Assembly (NCBI GenBank): GCA_964370435.1
Contig: CAYJJG010000026.1
Coordinates: 1 to 20,296 of the forward strand
Reading direction: 5' to 3'
Source: CALVGQ01 sp964370435
Lineage (GTDB): Bacteria; Bacillota_I; Bacilli_A; Erysipelotrichales; Erysipelotrichaceae
DNA: 20,296 bases
Made by a program: the position numbers and the translations under genes. Every line of letters starts with the position of its first letter. The first letter of the stretch is position 1. Shown piece after piece: positions 1 to 8,603 of the stretch. The notes under the pieces are model-generated. The model made no database searches, had not been told where the DNA came from, and was given only the letters and a program-made list of their open reading frames with translations.

Positions 1-1
1 T

Positions 2-3000
2 ACAGAAATCGTCGTGTTTGAAATTTTAACTCCATCAGAAGTAGATTTAGCTACAGTTACTCAACCAGAAGAACAGTATGATGCTTATATTAAAGGTGAA
101 CGTTTACCAGGATACTTTGCAGTAAATGAAACACTTTCAGTTAAAATACAAGCTAAAGTAGATAGTGATGATGATTTAAATGTTAATGAAGGCTTAGATT
201 ATTGGGATAATCACTATTATGCTGAAAGTTATGTAACCTTTAAGGAAACTGATGGTGATTATCTTCCAGGAATGGATGAATTAGGTAAGCTAAGTAGTCA
301 AATCGTGATTACTGAGGAAAACATTAGAGTTATTGATGAAGTCATGAAAGATCTTGACTTCAATAACGATGGAAATAAAACAGATTTATTTATTACAGAT
401 ACTTCTGCTAGGATTACAGTATTGAAACCAGATGCTACTAATCGCTTAGTAGCACATGTGCCAAGAGAAGTAATATTCCACGGTAATGCTGGAGCTAATG
501 TAATCAAGGATGGAACTATTAAAAGTGGTGGTGAAGAAGGTTTAACACTCTATGTAGAACAAGGTGTAAACCATAAAGGTGCTGTTGAAGAATTTATTAT
601 TGACTTAAAAGTGGCACATTATGGAACAATACTTCTTAACGATAACCAAGTCGGTCCAGATGATAGCGATGCTATTTATGTACGCAACACAGTAGAAGAA
701 GTTAGAGTAGGGACCTATGCTTTACCTGATTATTTAAGTGAAGAAGAAAAAACACTATTAAATGAAAATTTAAAAGTTTATGTTTATGCAAGAGTAGTAG
801 ATGATGTGGCTGATTTTGAATATGTTGAGCCTGAAATAAATACAAAATATGCAGAAGCAAATAATTGGATTTCACTTAATGAAAATGGTGAAGGTTATCC
901 GATATCAGGTAAAAATTCTGATGGAAGCGATATTATTATTAATGTCGATGATTACACGACAAAAACAAATATTGTTCAAATTAGATATGTGATTAAATCT
1001 TCAAATAATCCTGATCAAGAATTAGTACCTCTTGGCTTTAGAATTGATGTTGATGGTGATTTGGCAACACCTAATAAAGAAGAAATGTTCGATGTTGATC
1101 CAAGTCAAGACCAAACCTACATTTTAAATAATTCTATATTAGAGAATGCACCATACATCAAAACAAGACCAGTTAGTACAGATGTAAGAAATATTCTACA
1201 TATCAATAATGTAGTACAAACTTATGGTAAGTATTCAAATAAAAACTTAGATGATATTTCTGTAAGTAATACAGTAGGTAATTATTTAGCGATTGAGGTG
1301 CCATTAATGTATGTAGAGAATAATGTGTCTTATTATTCTTACTATGCAAGAGAAGATACTGAAAATCCAGGTAATACTATATTTGAATATAAGTGGATTG
1401 ATAACGACATTATTGTAAGAGAAACAAGCTATATGTTGATGTATCAAGCTCAGCTACAAAATGTTTCGGATGCACAGTTAAGTGATCCTGATGGTAAATT
1501 TGGAAATAACGTATTAGATCATACAATTAAACAAGATAATATGACTAATCCACAAGTAGTGGCGATTGTGCCAAATTTTGAGGATTACAATGATACCTTA
1601 TTTATTAATAACTATGTTAAATATGGTAGTACAGCATATGAAAATGCACCATTAAATCGTGATTATATTGGTGAAAATCGTCTAGAATCTAATGATGCAA
1701 TGTGGACATACTTCATTCTTGGTGAAGATGGTAATGTTGTTGAAAATCCAACGGTATCACTTGAGGATTTCACAATATCAGTGGATTCAGTTACTATAAG
1801 TGGTTCACAAAGAAAGATATTGAACTGGGAGTTTAAAGGTGTATTAAGACCAGGTGAAACGATAGTTGTTGACTACATGCTACCAATTGGGCCAACTGAA
1901 CTAGCAGAAACACCACAAGCACTTGCAAATAGTTCTGCATATGGTTATAAATTGGGAGCATACAAGCCTGTTGTACTTAAAGAATTCCCTACAGGACATG
2001 AAATGGGATTTGTTCTTGATACACAAGATGTTAATGATAATAATGTTTATGAGAGTGAACAAGCATTAACAGATACTATTGGCGGAGTACCTTTTGAATC
2101 ACAAAAACAAATAGTTCGTCAAAAAACAGCGTATACTGACTACAATCCTGAAGGATATTCAGATGAAAGACCAGCTCTTGTAACTGAGGGAACTATTTAT
2201 TCCTTTAATTCAGCGGTATCGGTTAAATCGTCAGCGGGTATTGAAGGATATCGTAGTATGGTTATTTATGATGTATTACCTCATGTTGGTGATGAATTCA
2301 TAAAGACAGCTTCCAATCCTAATGCTGATTTAGAAGATCAATTAGCAAAAGAGAGAAATTCAGAATGGTCAGGATGGCTAATCCCAGAATCTATTAGATT
2401 AATTGAATCTGAACAAGATCATGAAACTCCTGTGGTTACTGAACATCGTGATGGTACAAGTAGAGAGTTTGAAATTTGGGTAGGTCCTTTCGCTTATGAA
2501 TCTGGTCAAATAGTAGCAAAAACAATTGATGATTTACCTACATTTGAACAAACAAAAACAACGCAGTTCTACAATGATCTACAGGCTGATGCTACAGGTA
2601 GTGAGAAATCAAAATATTTTGTAAAGTTAAGCGATCTTCTTGCAGTTAAAGATAGCGATCCTGAAAGATATAAAGAATTAAGTAAAAATGCCATGGCAAT
2701 CTGGGTACAAATGATTCCTAATCAATATCCTGAGCTCACAACCGAAGGTAATATTAATTTTGAATTACTTTATGATATGCAAACTCCTTTAAATAAGGAA
2801 TTATTTGAAGGCGTAATTTATGCATCGGATGAAGACCATGATGTATTAAATAAAACTGAAGGTATCACTGGATGGAATACATTTGGAATTTATGTTGAAG
2901 ACGCTATTACAGGCGTAGCAGAATACTATGAATCACAAATTGCCGGAGTTTTCGTAGAAGCACCACTAGAAAAAGGATACATTGGAAGCTATGTTTGGTA

Positions 3001-5695
3001 TGATGAAAATATCAATGCTGAGCTTGATGAAGCAAGTTATGTTAGACGTGAAGATGGACGTTTAATACTAGATTCCTTAACCGAGGATTTAGATTATGAT
3101 GGAGATTTAGATGATCCAGGTATTAATGATGTATTTGTAGAACTATTAACAGATACTGGATATTCTGCAAATCAATTAGGTCAAGCCGTAGCACTTTATG
3201 TTGATGAATTTGGAGTAGCGAGCGATCGCTATGCTATAATCAACGAAGCAACAGGAGAATATGCTAAAGATGAATATGGTGTCATAAGATATTCTCAAGA
3301 AGCTCCAATGACGTACTATACAAGAGAAGATATTTATGATAATAATGGATACTTCATCTTTGCAGATTTAAATCCAAGCGATTATCGTCTGCGCTATACT
3401 ATGCCAAATACAGTGTATAATGATTACTATGTAAGTACGATGACTATAGGAGATACAAAAACACCAGTAACCGTATATAGAGATGGAGAATCATTACCTG
3501 ATTTAGGTGCAGTAGGCGTAGGTGTTGATAAAAAGGATAGTTATGTAGTTGATGATGAATTAATTATTATATCTCAACCAATTGAAGTCGAAGCAATAAG
3601 CAATAATCCGGCTGAGCATCCTGCATATGATGCGAAAATGACAAGCTATAACTTAGGATTAGGAAATCACTTTATCTATTCTGGTACAGCTTGGGTAGAT
3701 CAAAGTCTTCAAGGCGGTAGCTTAACAAGTAATGGAATTATGGATAATCCTAGTACTGAGCCTAGATTAGAAAATGTAGAAGTTTCATTCTATGAAGTGG
3801 TAGATGGTAATTTAGTACTTGCAAAAGATGTTTATGGTAATGATGCTGTAATAATGAGTGATGTTGATGGATACTTTGAAGCAAAACTAATTCCGTATAA
3901 AGAATACGTTGTTAAAGCATCTACAGAATTTATAACTGATCAAGTATATAAACCAACACCATTTAGAATAAATTTAGGAGTATTTGATGATGATGAGGAT
4001 AATGATTTATTCGTTGATGAAAACGAAGAATTTATTACTTCAACATTCTATGCAGAAGCACCAAGGAACCATGAAACTGGCGAATTAATAGATAATGGTG
4101 TCGGTATTTATGGTCCAAGCAACAACATCGATTTAGGATTTGTGCCAGAAGGTTATGGATTTATTGGAAGTTATATTTGGCAAGAATTAGATGATGAGCA
4201 CTATGATGGTATTAGAAATGAGTATCGCAATGCGGCAGGTAACTTAGTGCCTGAGCCGGGAATGGCAAATGTTGATGTTTACTTAGAACAATATTATTAT
4301 GATCATGAAGTTATTCCTGAGGTAGACGGCGAAGGAAATCCGCTCCTTGATGGTGAAGGAAATCCGATTGAGCCGGTATACTGGAAAGCTACAGGAGAGC
4401 CAACTATAAAACTTACAACTGATGCGACAGGAATTTATATCTTTGAAAACTTGTCTACATCATATAAGCATCCAACTACAGATCAAGTTTATTTAGTAGG
4501 ATATCGTGTTCGAATTGATTTAGATACTGTCGATGATGAATATCACATTACTAAATTCCAAACAAATAATGGAGTAAATGACAGTGATTTACCTGTTAAT
4601 AGCACAGATGGATACTTAACACCACATAACTTTGATGAGTACATTATTATTGCTGATGAAGCGACAGAATTTGCTCATGTAGATAGTGTATTTGAAGTTA
4701 ATGGCATCAAATATGACATCAATAAAGCTATTATGGTGCTGGATGCTGATGCAGGGTTCAAACAAGTTGAACCAGATGGTACAATTGAAGGAACGGTATT
4801 CCTTGATAAAAATTTCAACGGATTAGTTGATGAAGGAGAAGGTTATGCTTCTTTAGTTGAGCACTTAAAAACTGAAGAATTAATCGAAGCTAGTCACGAA
4901 GTAGAATTTACTATCACTTTAAAGAAATTCTATTTAGATGAAAATCAAGAGTGGCAACCATATCCTGATGCTACTAGTCAAGCATCAGAACAACAAACAG
5001 TAAACAGTACAACAGCAGGTGATGGAAAATATACATTTAATGTAAGTTCATTTGAAGTTGTGGATGGTGTAGAAAGAATGATGGGTTATACATTAGATAT
5101 TAGTGATAATACGAATATCTTAGTACCAGCAGCGTTGCCAACACCAACGCCAACACCAACTCCTGGGACAACCGAAGATCCAGGCGCTACAGTAGCACCA
5201 GTTGTTCCAGTTGAAGTGATTAGTGAGCGAATTGTGCCGACTAAATATATGATTAAGGCTACTGACAATGCTAATGCACTATATTTACTAACTGAAGCTG
5301 TGGAGAGCGCAGAGGGGTTAGATCCAGTTACAACAACTACATCATGGCTTTCTAAGACAAAAGATACCCGATATTATGGTAATCAAAATGAAGAGGTTAC
5401 AGGTATCATTATCCCAGCTACTTACGAAGATCCTAGAAATAGGGATTTAACAGGTATCTATGAAGGCTATGATACTACAGTTGCTAGAAACTTAAGTGGA
5501 TATAATGCTGGATTTATTGATGAAGACTATATTCCATCAATTAATATTCCATTTATTCCAGGAGGAACATTTGACCCTGCGGATACAAGTGATATTATCA
5601 ATTTAGGTTTATGGGTATCCTTAATGGGTTGCTCAGCGTTTATCATCGTGATATTACTGGCAAAATCTAAAAAGAAAAAAGAAGAAAAGAATTAA
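2..5695 (+). CDS. Giant surface protein with SdrD-type B-like repeats and C-terminal membrane anchor (5' partial)
   Basis: The reading frame is open to the left edge, so the gene is partial. The GTG at 14 is only an internal codon, and about 1,897 residues are visible. Residues below are counted from that GTG. The first ~980 residues are acidic, beta-rich and not assignable to a family by eye. Four B-like (SdrD/Cna-B) modules follow, near 988-1170, 1220-1330, 1382-1530 and 1590-1700. The first and third open with GYIGSYVW and GFIGSYIW, and modules carry acidic runs such as DLDYDGDLDDPG that resemble the calcium-binding loops of SdrD B repeats. A PTPTPTPTPG linker lies near 1709. The C-terminus is a hydrophobic segment (about 1864-1884) followed by SKKKKEEKN, the usual layout of a sortase substrate. 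No LPxTG is present; the matching place reads DPADTSD (1854-1860). It is probably an exported, wall- or membrane-attached adhesin or stalk protein. The signal peptide would lie outside the window. Class is well supported, ligand unknown. Confidence 0.85.
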   Translation, partial: TEIVVFEILTPSEVDLATVTQPEEQYDAYIKGERLPGYFAVNETLSVKIQAKVDSDDDLNVNEGLDYWDNHYYAESYVTFKETDGDYLPGMDELGKLSSQIVITEENIRVIDEVMKDLDFNNDGNKTDLFITDTSARITVLKPDATNRLVAHVPREVIFHGNAGANVIKDGTIKSGGEEGLTLYVEQGVNHKGAVEEFIIDLKVAHYGTILLNDNQVGPDDSDAIYVRNTVEEVRVGTYALPDYLSEEEKTLLNENLKVYVYARVVDDVADFEYVEPEINTKYAEANNWISLNENGEGYPISGKNSDGSDIIINVDDYTTKTNIVQIRYVIKSSNNPDQELVPLGFRIDVDGDLATPNKEEMFDVDPSQDQTYILNNSILENAPYIKTRPVSTDVRNILHINNVVQTYGKYSNKNLDDISVSNTVGNYLAIEVPLMYVENNVSYYSYYAREDTENPGNTIFEYKWIDNDIIVRETSYMLMYQAQLQNVSDAQLSDPDGKFGNNVLDHTIKQDNMTNPQVVAIVPNFEDYNDTLFINNYVKYGSTAYENAPLNRDYIGENRLESNDAMWTYFILGEDGNVVENPTVSLEDFTISVDSVTISGSQRKILNWEFKGVLRPGETIVVDYMLPIGPTELAETPQALANSSAYGYKLGAYKPVVLKEFPTGHEMGFVLDTQDVNDNNVYESEQALTDTIGGVPFESQKQIVRQKTAYTDYNPEGYSDERPALVTEGTIYSFNSAVSVKSSAGIEGYRSMVIYDVLPHVGDEFIKTASNPNADLEDQLAKERNSEWSGWLIPESIRLIESEQDHETPVVTEHRDGTSREFEIWVGPFAYESGQIVAKTIDDLPTFEQTKTTQFYNDLQADATGSEKSKYFVKLSDLLAVKDSDPERYKELSKNAMAIWVQMIPNQYPELTTEGNINFELLYDMQTPLNKELFEGVIYASDEDHDVLNKTEGITGWNTFGIYVEDAITGVAEYYESQIAGVFVEAPLEKGYIGSYVWYDENINAELDEASYVRREDGRLILDSLTEDLDYDGDLDDPGINDVFVELLTDTGYSANQLGQAVALYVDEFGVASDRYAIINEATGEYAKDEYGVIRYSQEAPMTYYTREDIYDNNGYFIFADLNPSDYRLRYTMPNTVYNDYYVSTMTIGDTKTPVTVYRDGESLPDLGAVGVGVDKKDSYVVDDELIIISQPIEVEAISNNPAEHPAYDAKMTSYNLGLGNHFIYSGTAWVDQSLQGGSLTSNGIMDNPSTEPRLENVEVSFYEVVDGNLVLAKDVYGNDAVIMSDVDGYFEAKLIPYKEYVVKASTEFITDQVYKPTPFRINLGVFDDDEDNDLFVDENEEFITSTFYAEAPRNHETGELIDNGVGIYGPSNNIDLGFVPEGYGFIGSYIWQELDDEHYDGIRNEYRNAAGNLVPEPGMANVDVYLEQYYYDHEVIPEVDGEGNPLLDGEGNPIEPVYWKATGEPTIKLTTDATGIYIFENLSTSYKHPTTDQVYLVGYRVRIDLDTVDDEYHITKFQTNNGVNDSDLPVNSTDGYLTPHNFDEYIIIADEATEFAHVDSVFEVNGIKYDINKAIMVLDADAGFKQVEPDGTIEGTVFLDKNFNGLVDEGEGYASLVEHLKTEELIEASHEVEFTITLKKFYLDENQEWQPYPDATSQASEQQTVNSTTAGDGKYTFNVSSFEVVDGVERMMGYTLDISDNTNILVPAALPTPTPTPTPGTTEDPGATVAPVVPVEVISERIVPTKYMIKATDNANALYLLTEAVESAEGLDPVTTTTSWLSKTKDTRYYGNQNEEVTGIIIPATYEDPRNRDLTGIYEGYDTTVARNLSGYNAGFIDEDYIPSINIPFIPGGTFDPADTSDIINLGLWVSLMGCSAFIIVILLAKSKKKKEEKN

Positions 5696-5710
5696 AGTTT
5701 AATGATTATT

Positions 5711-5750
5711 AAAAGAGTATGGTACTACACTATCATACTCTTTTCTTGTG
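5711..5750 (+). terminator. Rho-independent terminator of the surface-protein gene
   Basis: A perfect 11-bp stem is formed by AAAAGAGTATG (5711-5721) and CATACTCTTTT (5734-5744), with a 12-nt loop. The T-rich 3' arm starts 16 nt after the stop codon. Because the stem is A-rich on the left, it could also act on transcripts from the other strand. Confidence 0.85.
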
Positions 5751-6113
5751 TAATAAAGTTTTATATATACGTAACTATAGCTTTTTTTATTAAAGAATGA
5801 TAGAATTAAAAAAAGTAAATATGCCTAGAAATAATTGATTATATATTTTTGTTTTATAAATAATTAAATATTTTTTAGGATAATTTGTATTTAATAATCA
5901 TATAGTGTAAATGGTACAAAAAGAAAATCATCAAATTGTATTAAATTCATAGAAATATCCAAGTTTGAGAGGTTAATAGGATGTGTTTTTTAATATTCAA
6001 AGAGGATCATCAAATTTTATCATTTAAATAATTAATGTAGTCTAGTTTTGTTAAATGAATGTCCAAGCTCAGTTTAAAAGTGTCTAAATTGATAAAAAAG
6101 GGGATGTAAGTTA
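5751..6113. other. AT-rich intergenic region upstream of the GGDEF gene
   Basis: No gene is visible in this stretch. It must hold the promoter of the diguanylate cyclase gene, but I see no convincing -35/-10 pair. ATCATCAAATT occurs twice (5927-5937 and 6006-6016), and each copy is followed 40-60 bp later by a TCCAAG-containing segment. The region may therefore be an old imperfect duplication or hold paired protein-binding sites. I see no c-di-GMP riboswitch consensus. Confidence 0.4.
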
Positions 6114-8045
6114 ATGAAAAAAAACAAAATAATTTATAAAGAAGATAATTTAAAAGATGTTAAAGATGACTTAAATTCTTCTGAAGTATTTAGGTCCATG
6201 GTAGCTGATGCACCATTTGGGATGAATTTATGGAGTAGCGATAAAGTTAATATCATGTGCAATGCTCAAATACTAAAACTATTTAATATTGAGAGTGAAG
6301 AAGCATTCTTAGATAAATTTTTTGATTATTCACCCCAAATTCAACCTAATGGTATATCATCTAAAGAAATGCTAAATATAAATCTTAATGAAGCATTTAA
6401 AACTGGAAAACATGTTTTTAACTGGATGCACGTTACCCCTGATGGTAACAAATTACCTTGCGAAATCACATTAATTAAACTGAATAATTCATCAAATGAA
6501 GACTATGTAGTAGGCTTCATTAAAGACTTACGCCAGAATTTTTCCTATGATAATTATGAGGTTGATTATGATTATTATTTTACTGATAGGCTTCCCAAAA
6601 ACGTATTACTTGAAGAAATATCAGATTTAACAAGTGAGGTGTTTTATTCAATAGATATACGAACAGGTAGTATTCATCACTATGGAAAACTATGGTTTTT
6701 TGGAGCGGAGGAACAATCGGAAATATTCAAAGAAGATATAATAGAACAAGGATATATACATGAAGAGGATATTATAATTTATAGAGAAATGATGGATAAT
6801 ATTAAAGCAGATGTTTTAAGTAAGTGTGATGTTAGGTTGTTAGCTGGGGAAAATAATTATCGATACTTTAACATCACTTGTAAGTTAATTACAGATAATG
6901 TAGGTAACCCTGTCTTTGTGTTTGGTAAATGTGTTGACATCCATGAGCAACGATTAATTGAAGAGCGCTCACAAAAAGATTTACTTACAGATTGTTATAA
7001 CAAGATTAGTGCAGAGAATATTATAGCAGATAAGCTCAAATCAAATAATAATTCTAATTATGTATTTTTTATTGTAGATATTGATAACTTTAAGGCAATA
7101 AACGATAATTTGGGGCATTATTTTGGTGATGAAGTATTAAGAGATATTTCGACTGGCCTGAAGGAATCATTTCGAGATAATGATATTGTTGCTAGAATTG
7201 GCGGCGATGAATTTATTATCTTTGTTGAAAACATGTCAGATCTACAAATTATTTTTAACAAGGCAGAGAAAATTCTAGAAATTTATCAAAAAACTTATTC
7301 TGGCCAATATAAAAATTATTCTATATCAGGAAGTGTAGGTATTGCCCTTTATCCTAATGATGGAAAAACTTATGAAGAGCTTTATCAGAATGCTGACAAA
7401 GCATTAAATCAAGCAAAAATGCAAGGGAAAAACAGATATGTGTTTTATTCCTCAGATTTTGATATTGGAACAACACGAAACATAACTAAAATTGAAAATG
7501 CTAATAGGATGGCTAGTTCGTTTTTTGATTATGATCTAATTGCAGTAGTATTTAACATACTTTATGAAAAAGATGGAGATAGTGATGCGATTAATTTGGC
7601 TTTAAGTTATTTATGTCAGAAATATAATGCCGATCGAAGTTATATATTTGAAACACTAGATGGCGGTATTACACTAAATAATACTTTTGAATACTGTAAA
7701 GAAGGCATTAGAAGTGAAATGGACAATCTGCAAAATTTGCCTTATGCTTTATTTGCTGACTTTCTAAATAAAGCACATAATGATATCATTTATTCTAATA
7801 ATTTAAGAGAAACACTGGAACAAGACCGGGCTTTTGAAATCATGGATGATCAAGGCATCTTATCTTTTGTACATGCACAAATTAAACGATGTGGACAAAT
7901 GACCTTTTTTATAGGACTTGATGACTGTACTAAAACAAGAATATGGACAGTAAGAGAAATTAATAGTTTGCAATATATAGGAAAATTATTGTCAATAATA
8001 TTACAGGCAAAGCATTTAAGAGATGAACTGAATGAATTTCAATAA
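6114..8045 (+). CDS. PAS-PAS-GGDEF-GAF diguanylate cyclase
   Basis: The gene encodes a 643-residue soluble protein with no membrane segment, predicted to make cyclic di-GMP from two GTP. Domains in order: a PAS-like fold (about 20-135), a second PAS_3-like fold ending in FVFGKCVDIHEQR (about 150-285), a GGDEF domain (about 290-450), and a C-terminal GAF-like domain (about 470-640). The signature GGDEF is intact at 363-367, preceded by the metal-site segment VDIDNFKAIND. An RDND motif exactly five residues before GGDEF matches the RxxD product-inhibition (I-site) pattern, so feedback control is likely. There is no EAL or HD-GYP domain. The ATG at 6114 follows an AAGGGG ribosome site at proper distance. 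The gene stands alone: a terminator lies upstream and an independent T-box promoter lies just downstream. The signals sensed cannot be read from the sequence. Catalytic class is confident; the GAF call is by fold appearance. Confidence 0.9.
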   Translation: MKKNKIIYKEDNLKDVKDDLNSSEVFRSMVADAPFGMNLWSSDKVNIMCNAQILKLFNIESEEAFLDKFFDYSPQIQPNGISSKEMLNINLNEAFKTGKHVFNWMHVTPDGNKLPCEITLIKLNNSSNEDYVVGFIKDLRQNFSYDNYEVDYDYYFTDRLPKNVLLEEISDLTSEVFYSIDIRTGSIHHYGKLWFFGAEEQSEIFKEDIIEQGYIHEEDIIIYREMMDNIKADVLSKCDVRLLAGENNYRYFNITCKLITDNVGNPVFVFGKCVDIHEQRLIEERSQKDLLTDCYNKISAENIIADKLKSNNNSNYVFFIVDIDNFKAINDNLGHYFGDEVLRDISTGLKESFRDNDIVARIGGDEFIIFVENMSDLQIIFNKAEKILEIYQKTYSGQYKNYSISGSVGIALYPNDGKTYEELYQNADKALNQAKMQGKNRYVFYSSDFDIGTTRNITKIENANRMASSFFDYDLIAVVFNILYEKDGDSDAINLALSYLCQKYNADRSYIFETLDGGITLNNTFEYCKEGIRSEMDNLQNLPYALFADFLNKAHNDIIYSNNLRETLEQDRAFEIMDDQGILSFVHAQIKRCGQMTFFIGLDDCTKTRIWTVREINSLQYIGKLLSIILQAKHLRDELNEFQ

Positions 8046-8072
8046 TTAGTGTGGGTAAAATAATTGTTTACC

Positions 8073-8101
8073 TTGACAGCTCAATAACATCATGTTAGGA
8101 T
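8073..8101 (+). promoter_or_regulatory. Sigma-A type promoter of the Trp T-box / trpBA transcript
   Basis: A perfect TTGACA (8073-8078) is separated by 17 bp from TAGGAT (8096-8101). Transcription would start near 8108, just before the T-box leader, which is the expected position. Confidence 0.8.
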
Positions 8102-8111
8102 TTAACAATAG

Positions 8112-8385
8112 AAACCGTTGAAGCGGAGATAAAAATAAGAAAAGAACTTCTAGAGAGTTGGGGGTGGTGTAAACCCGACAGTAACTGCTTATTAAATGGA
8201 CCGCCGAGGGCATAGTCAAAAGGTTTTACCTTAGTACTCTATGACGTAATGACTTACGTAAGTAGTCGGAAATATGTTAGTATTTCGCTAAGTGTATGGG
8301 GTAATCCCATAAATCAAGGTGGTACCGCGGGTAACTTTAAATTCTCGTCCTTGACAGATATTTTCTGTCAGGGACTTTTTATTTA
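8112..8385 (+). ncRNA. Tryptophan-specific T-box leader
   Basis: This leader senses uncharged tRNA-Trp and permits read-through into the downstream genes. The Stem I AGAGAG element lies at 8152-8157, followed by a G-rich apical region. The specifier reads TGG (8197-8199) in the usual context, directly before ACC, and codes for tryptophan. The conserved T-box AAGGTGGTACCGCG is at 8316-8329. The competing terminator is GTCCTTGACAGA (8347-8358) with TCTGTCAGGGAC (8364-8375), a 12-bp stem with one G-T pair, followed by TTTTT. When tRNA-Trp is charged the terminator forms; when it is uncharged its CCA end pairs with the T-box and the antiterminator forms. The TGG specifier agrees with trpB and trpA downstream. 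The 5' boundary is approximate. Confidence 0.95.
8347..8382 (+). terminator. Regulated terminator of the T-box leader
   Basis: The 12-bp hairpin (8347-8358 with 8364-8375) is followed by a T run at 8376-8380. It is the off-state structure of the T-box and competes with the antiterminator that uses 8316-8329. Confidence 0.9.
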
Positions 8386-8420
8386 TTACAGAAAATTAGA
8401 ATAATTATCGGAGGAGCGCT

Positions 8421-8565
8421 ATGAAATAACAGACTACATAGATTCGATGCAACAAACCACTTTTTCAAGAATAAAGCAGATGAACTCATAGAGAAGTCTT
8501 ATAATATGATTTTATTGAATGATATTAGTGGTAGTTTAAAAGCAGATGGAGTTAAGAATTACTAA
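8421..8565 (+). pseudogene. Decayed short reading frame between the T-box and trpB
   Basis: A strong ribosome site (GGAGGAG, from 8410) precedes an ATG at 8421, but that frame stops after two codons (ATG AAA TAA). The +1 frame, open from 8425 to the stop at 8563-8565, encodes about 46 protein-like residues, including NHFFKNKADELIEKSYN and MILLNDIS. After that stop another frame continues with NTKEIITKV up to the trpB ribosome site. This pattern fits a small gene, or the end of a larger one, broken by frameshifts. I do not recognise the family; it does not look like any trp enzyme. It could alternatively be untranslated leader that is open by chance. Confidence 0.45.
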
Positions 8566-8603
8566 TACAAAAGAAATTATTACTAAAGTGAGGAGAGAAG
8601 ACA

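Noticed and set aside
14..16. GTG at 14 as the real start of the surface protein
   Set aside because: The frame is open to the window edge, there is no signal peptide after this GTG, and no ribosome site can be seen; the gene simply enters from the left.
5138..5168. CCAACA/CCAACG repeats as a CRISPR or regulatory repeat
   Set aside because: They are in-frame Pro-Thr codons of a linker typical of surface proteins; there are no spacers.
5086..5268. Minus-strand reading frame opposite the Pro-Thr linker
   Set aside because: Its composition (Gly-Val repeats) is just the complement of the PT repeat; it has no ribosome site and lies wholly inside the large gene.
5751..6113. A c-di-GMP riboswitch in front of the GGDEF gene
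   Set aside because: The region is AT-rich and lacks the conserved GC-rich core of class I or class II c-di-GMP riboswitches.
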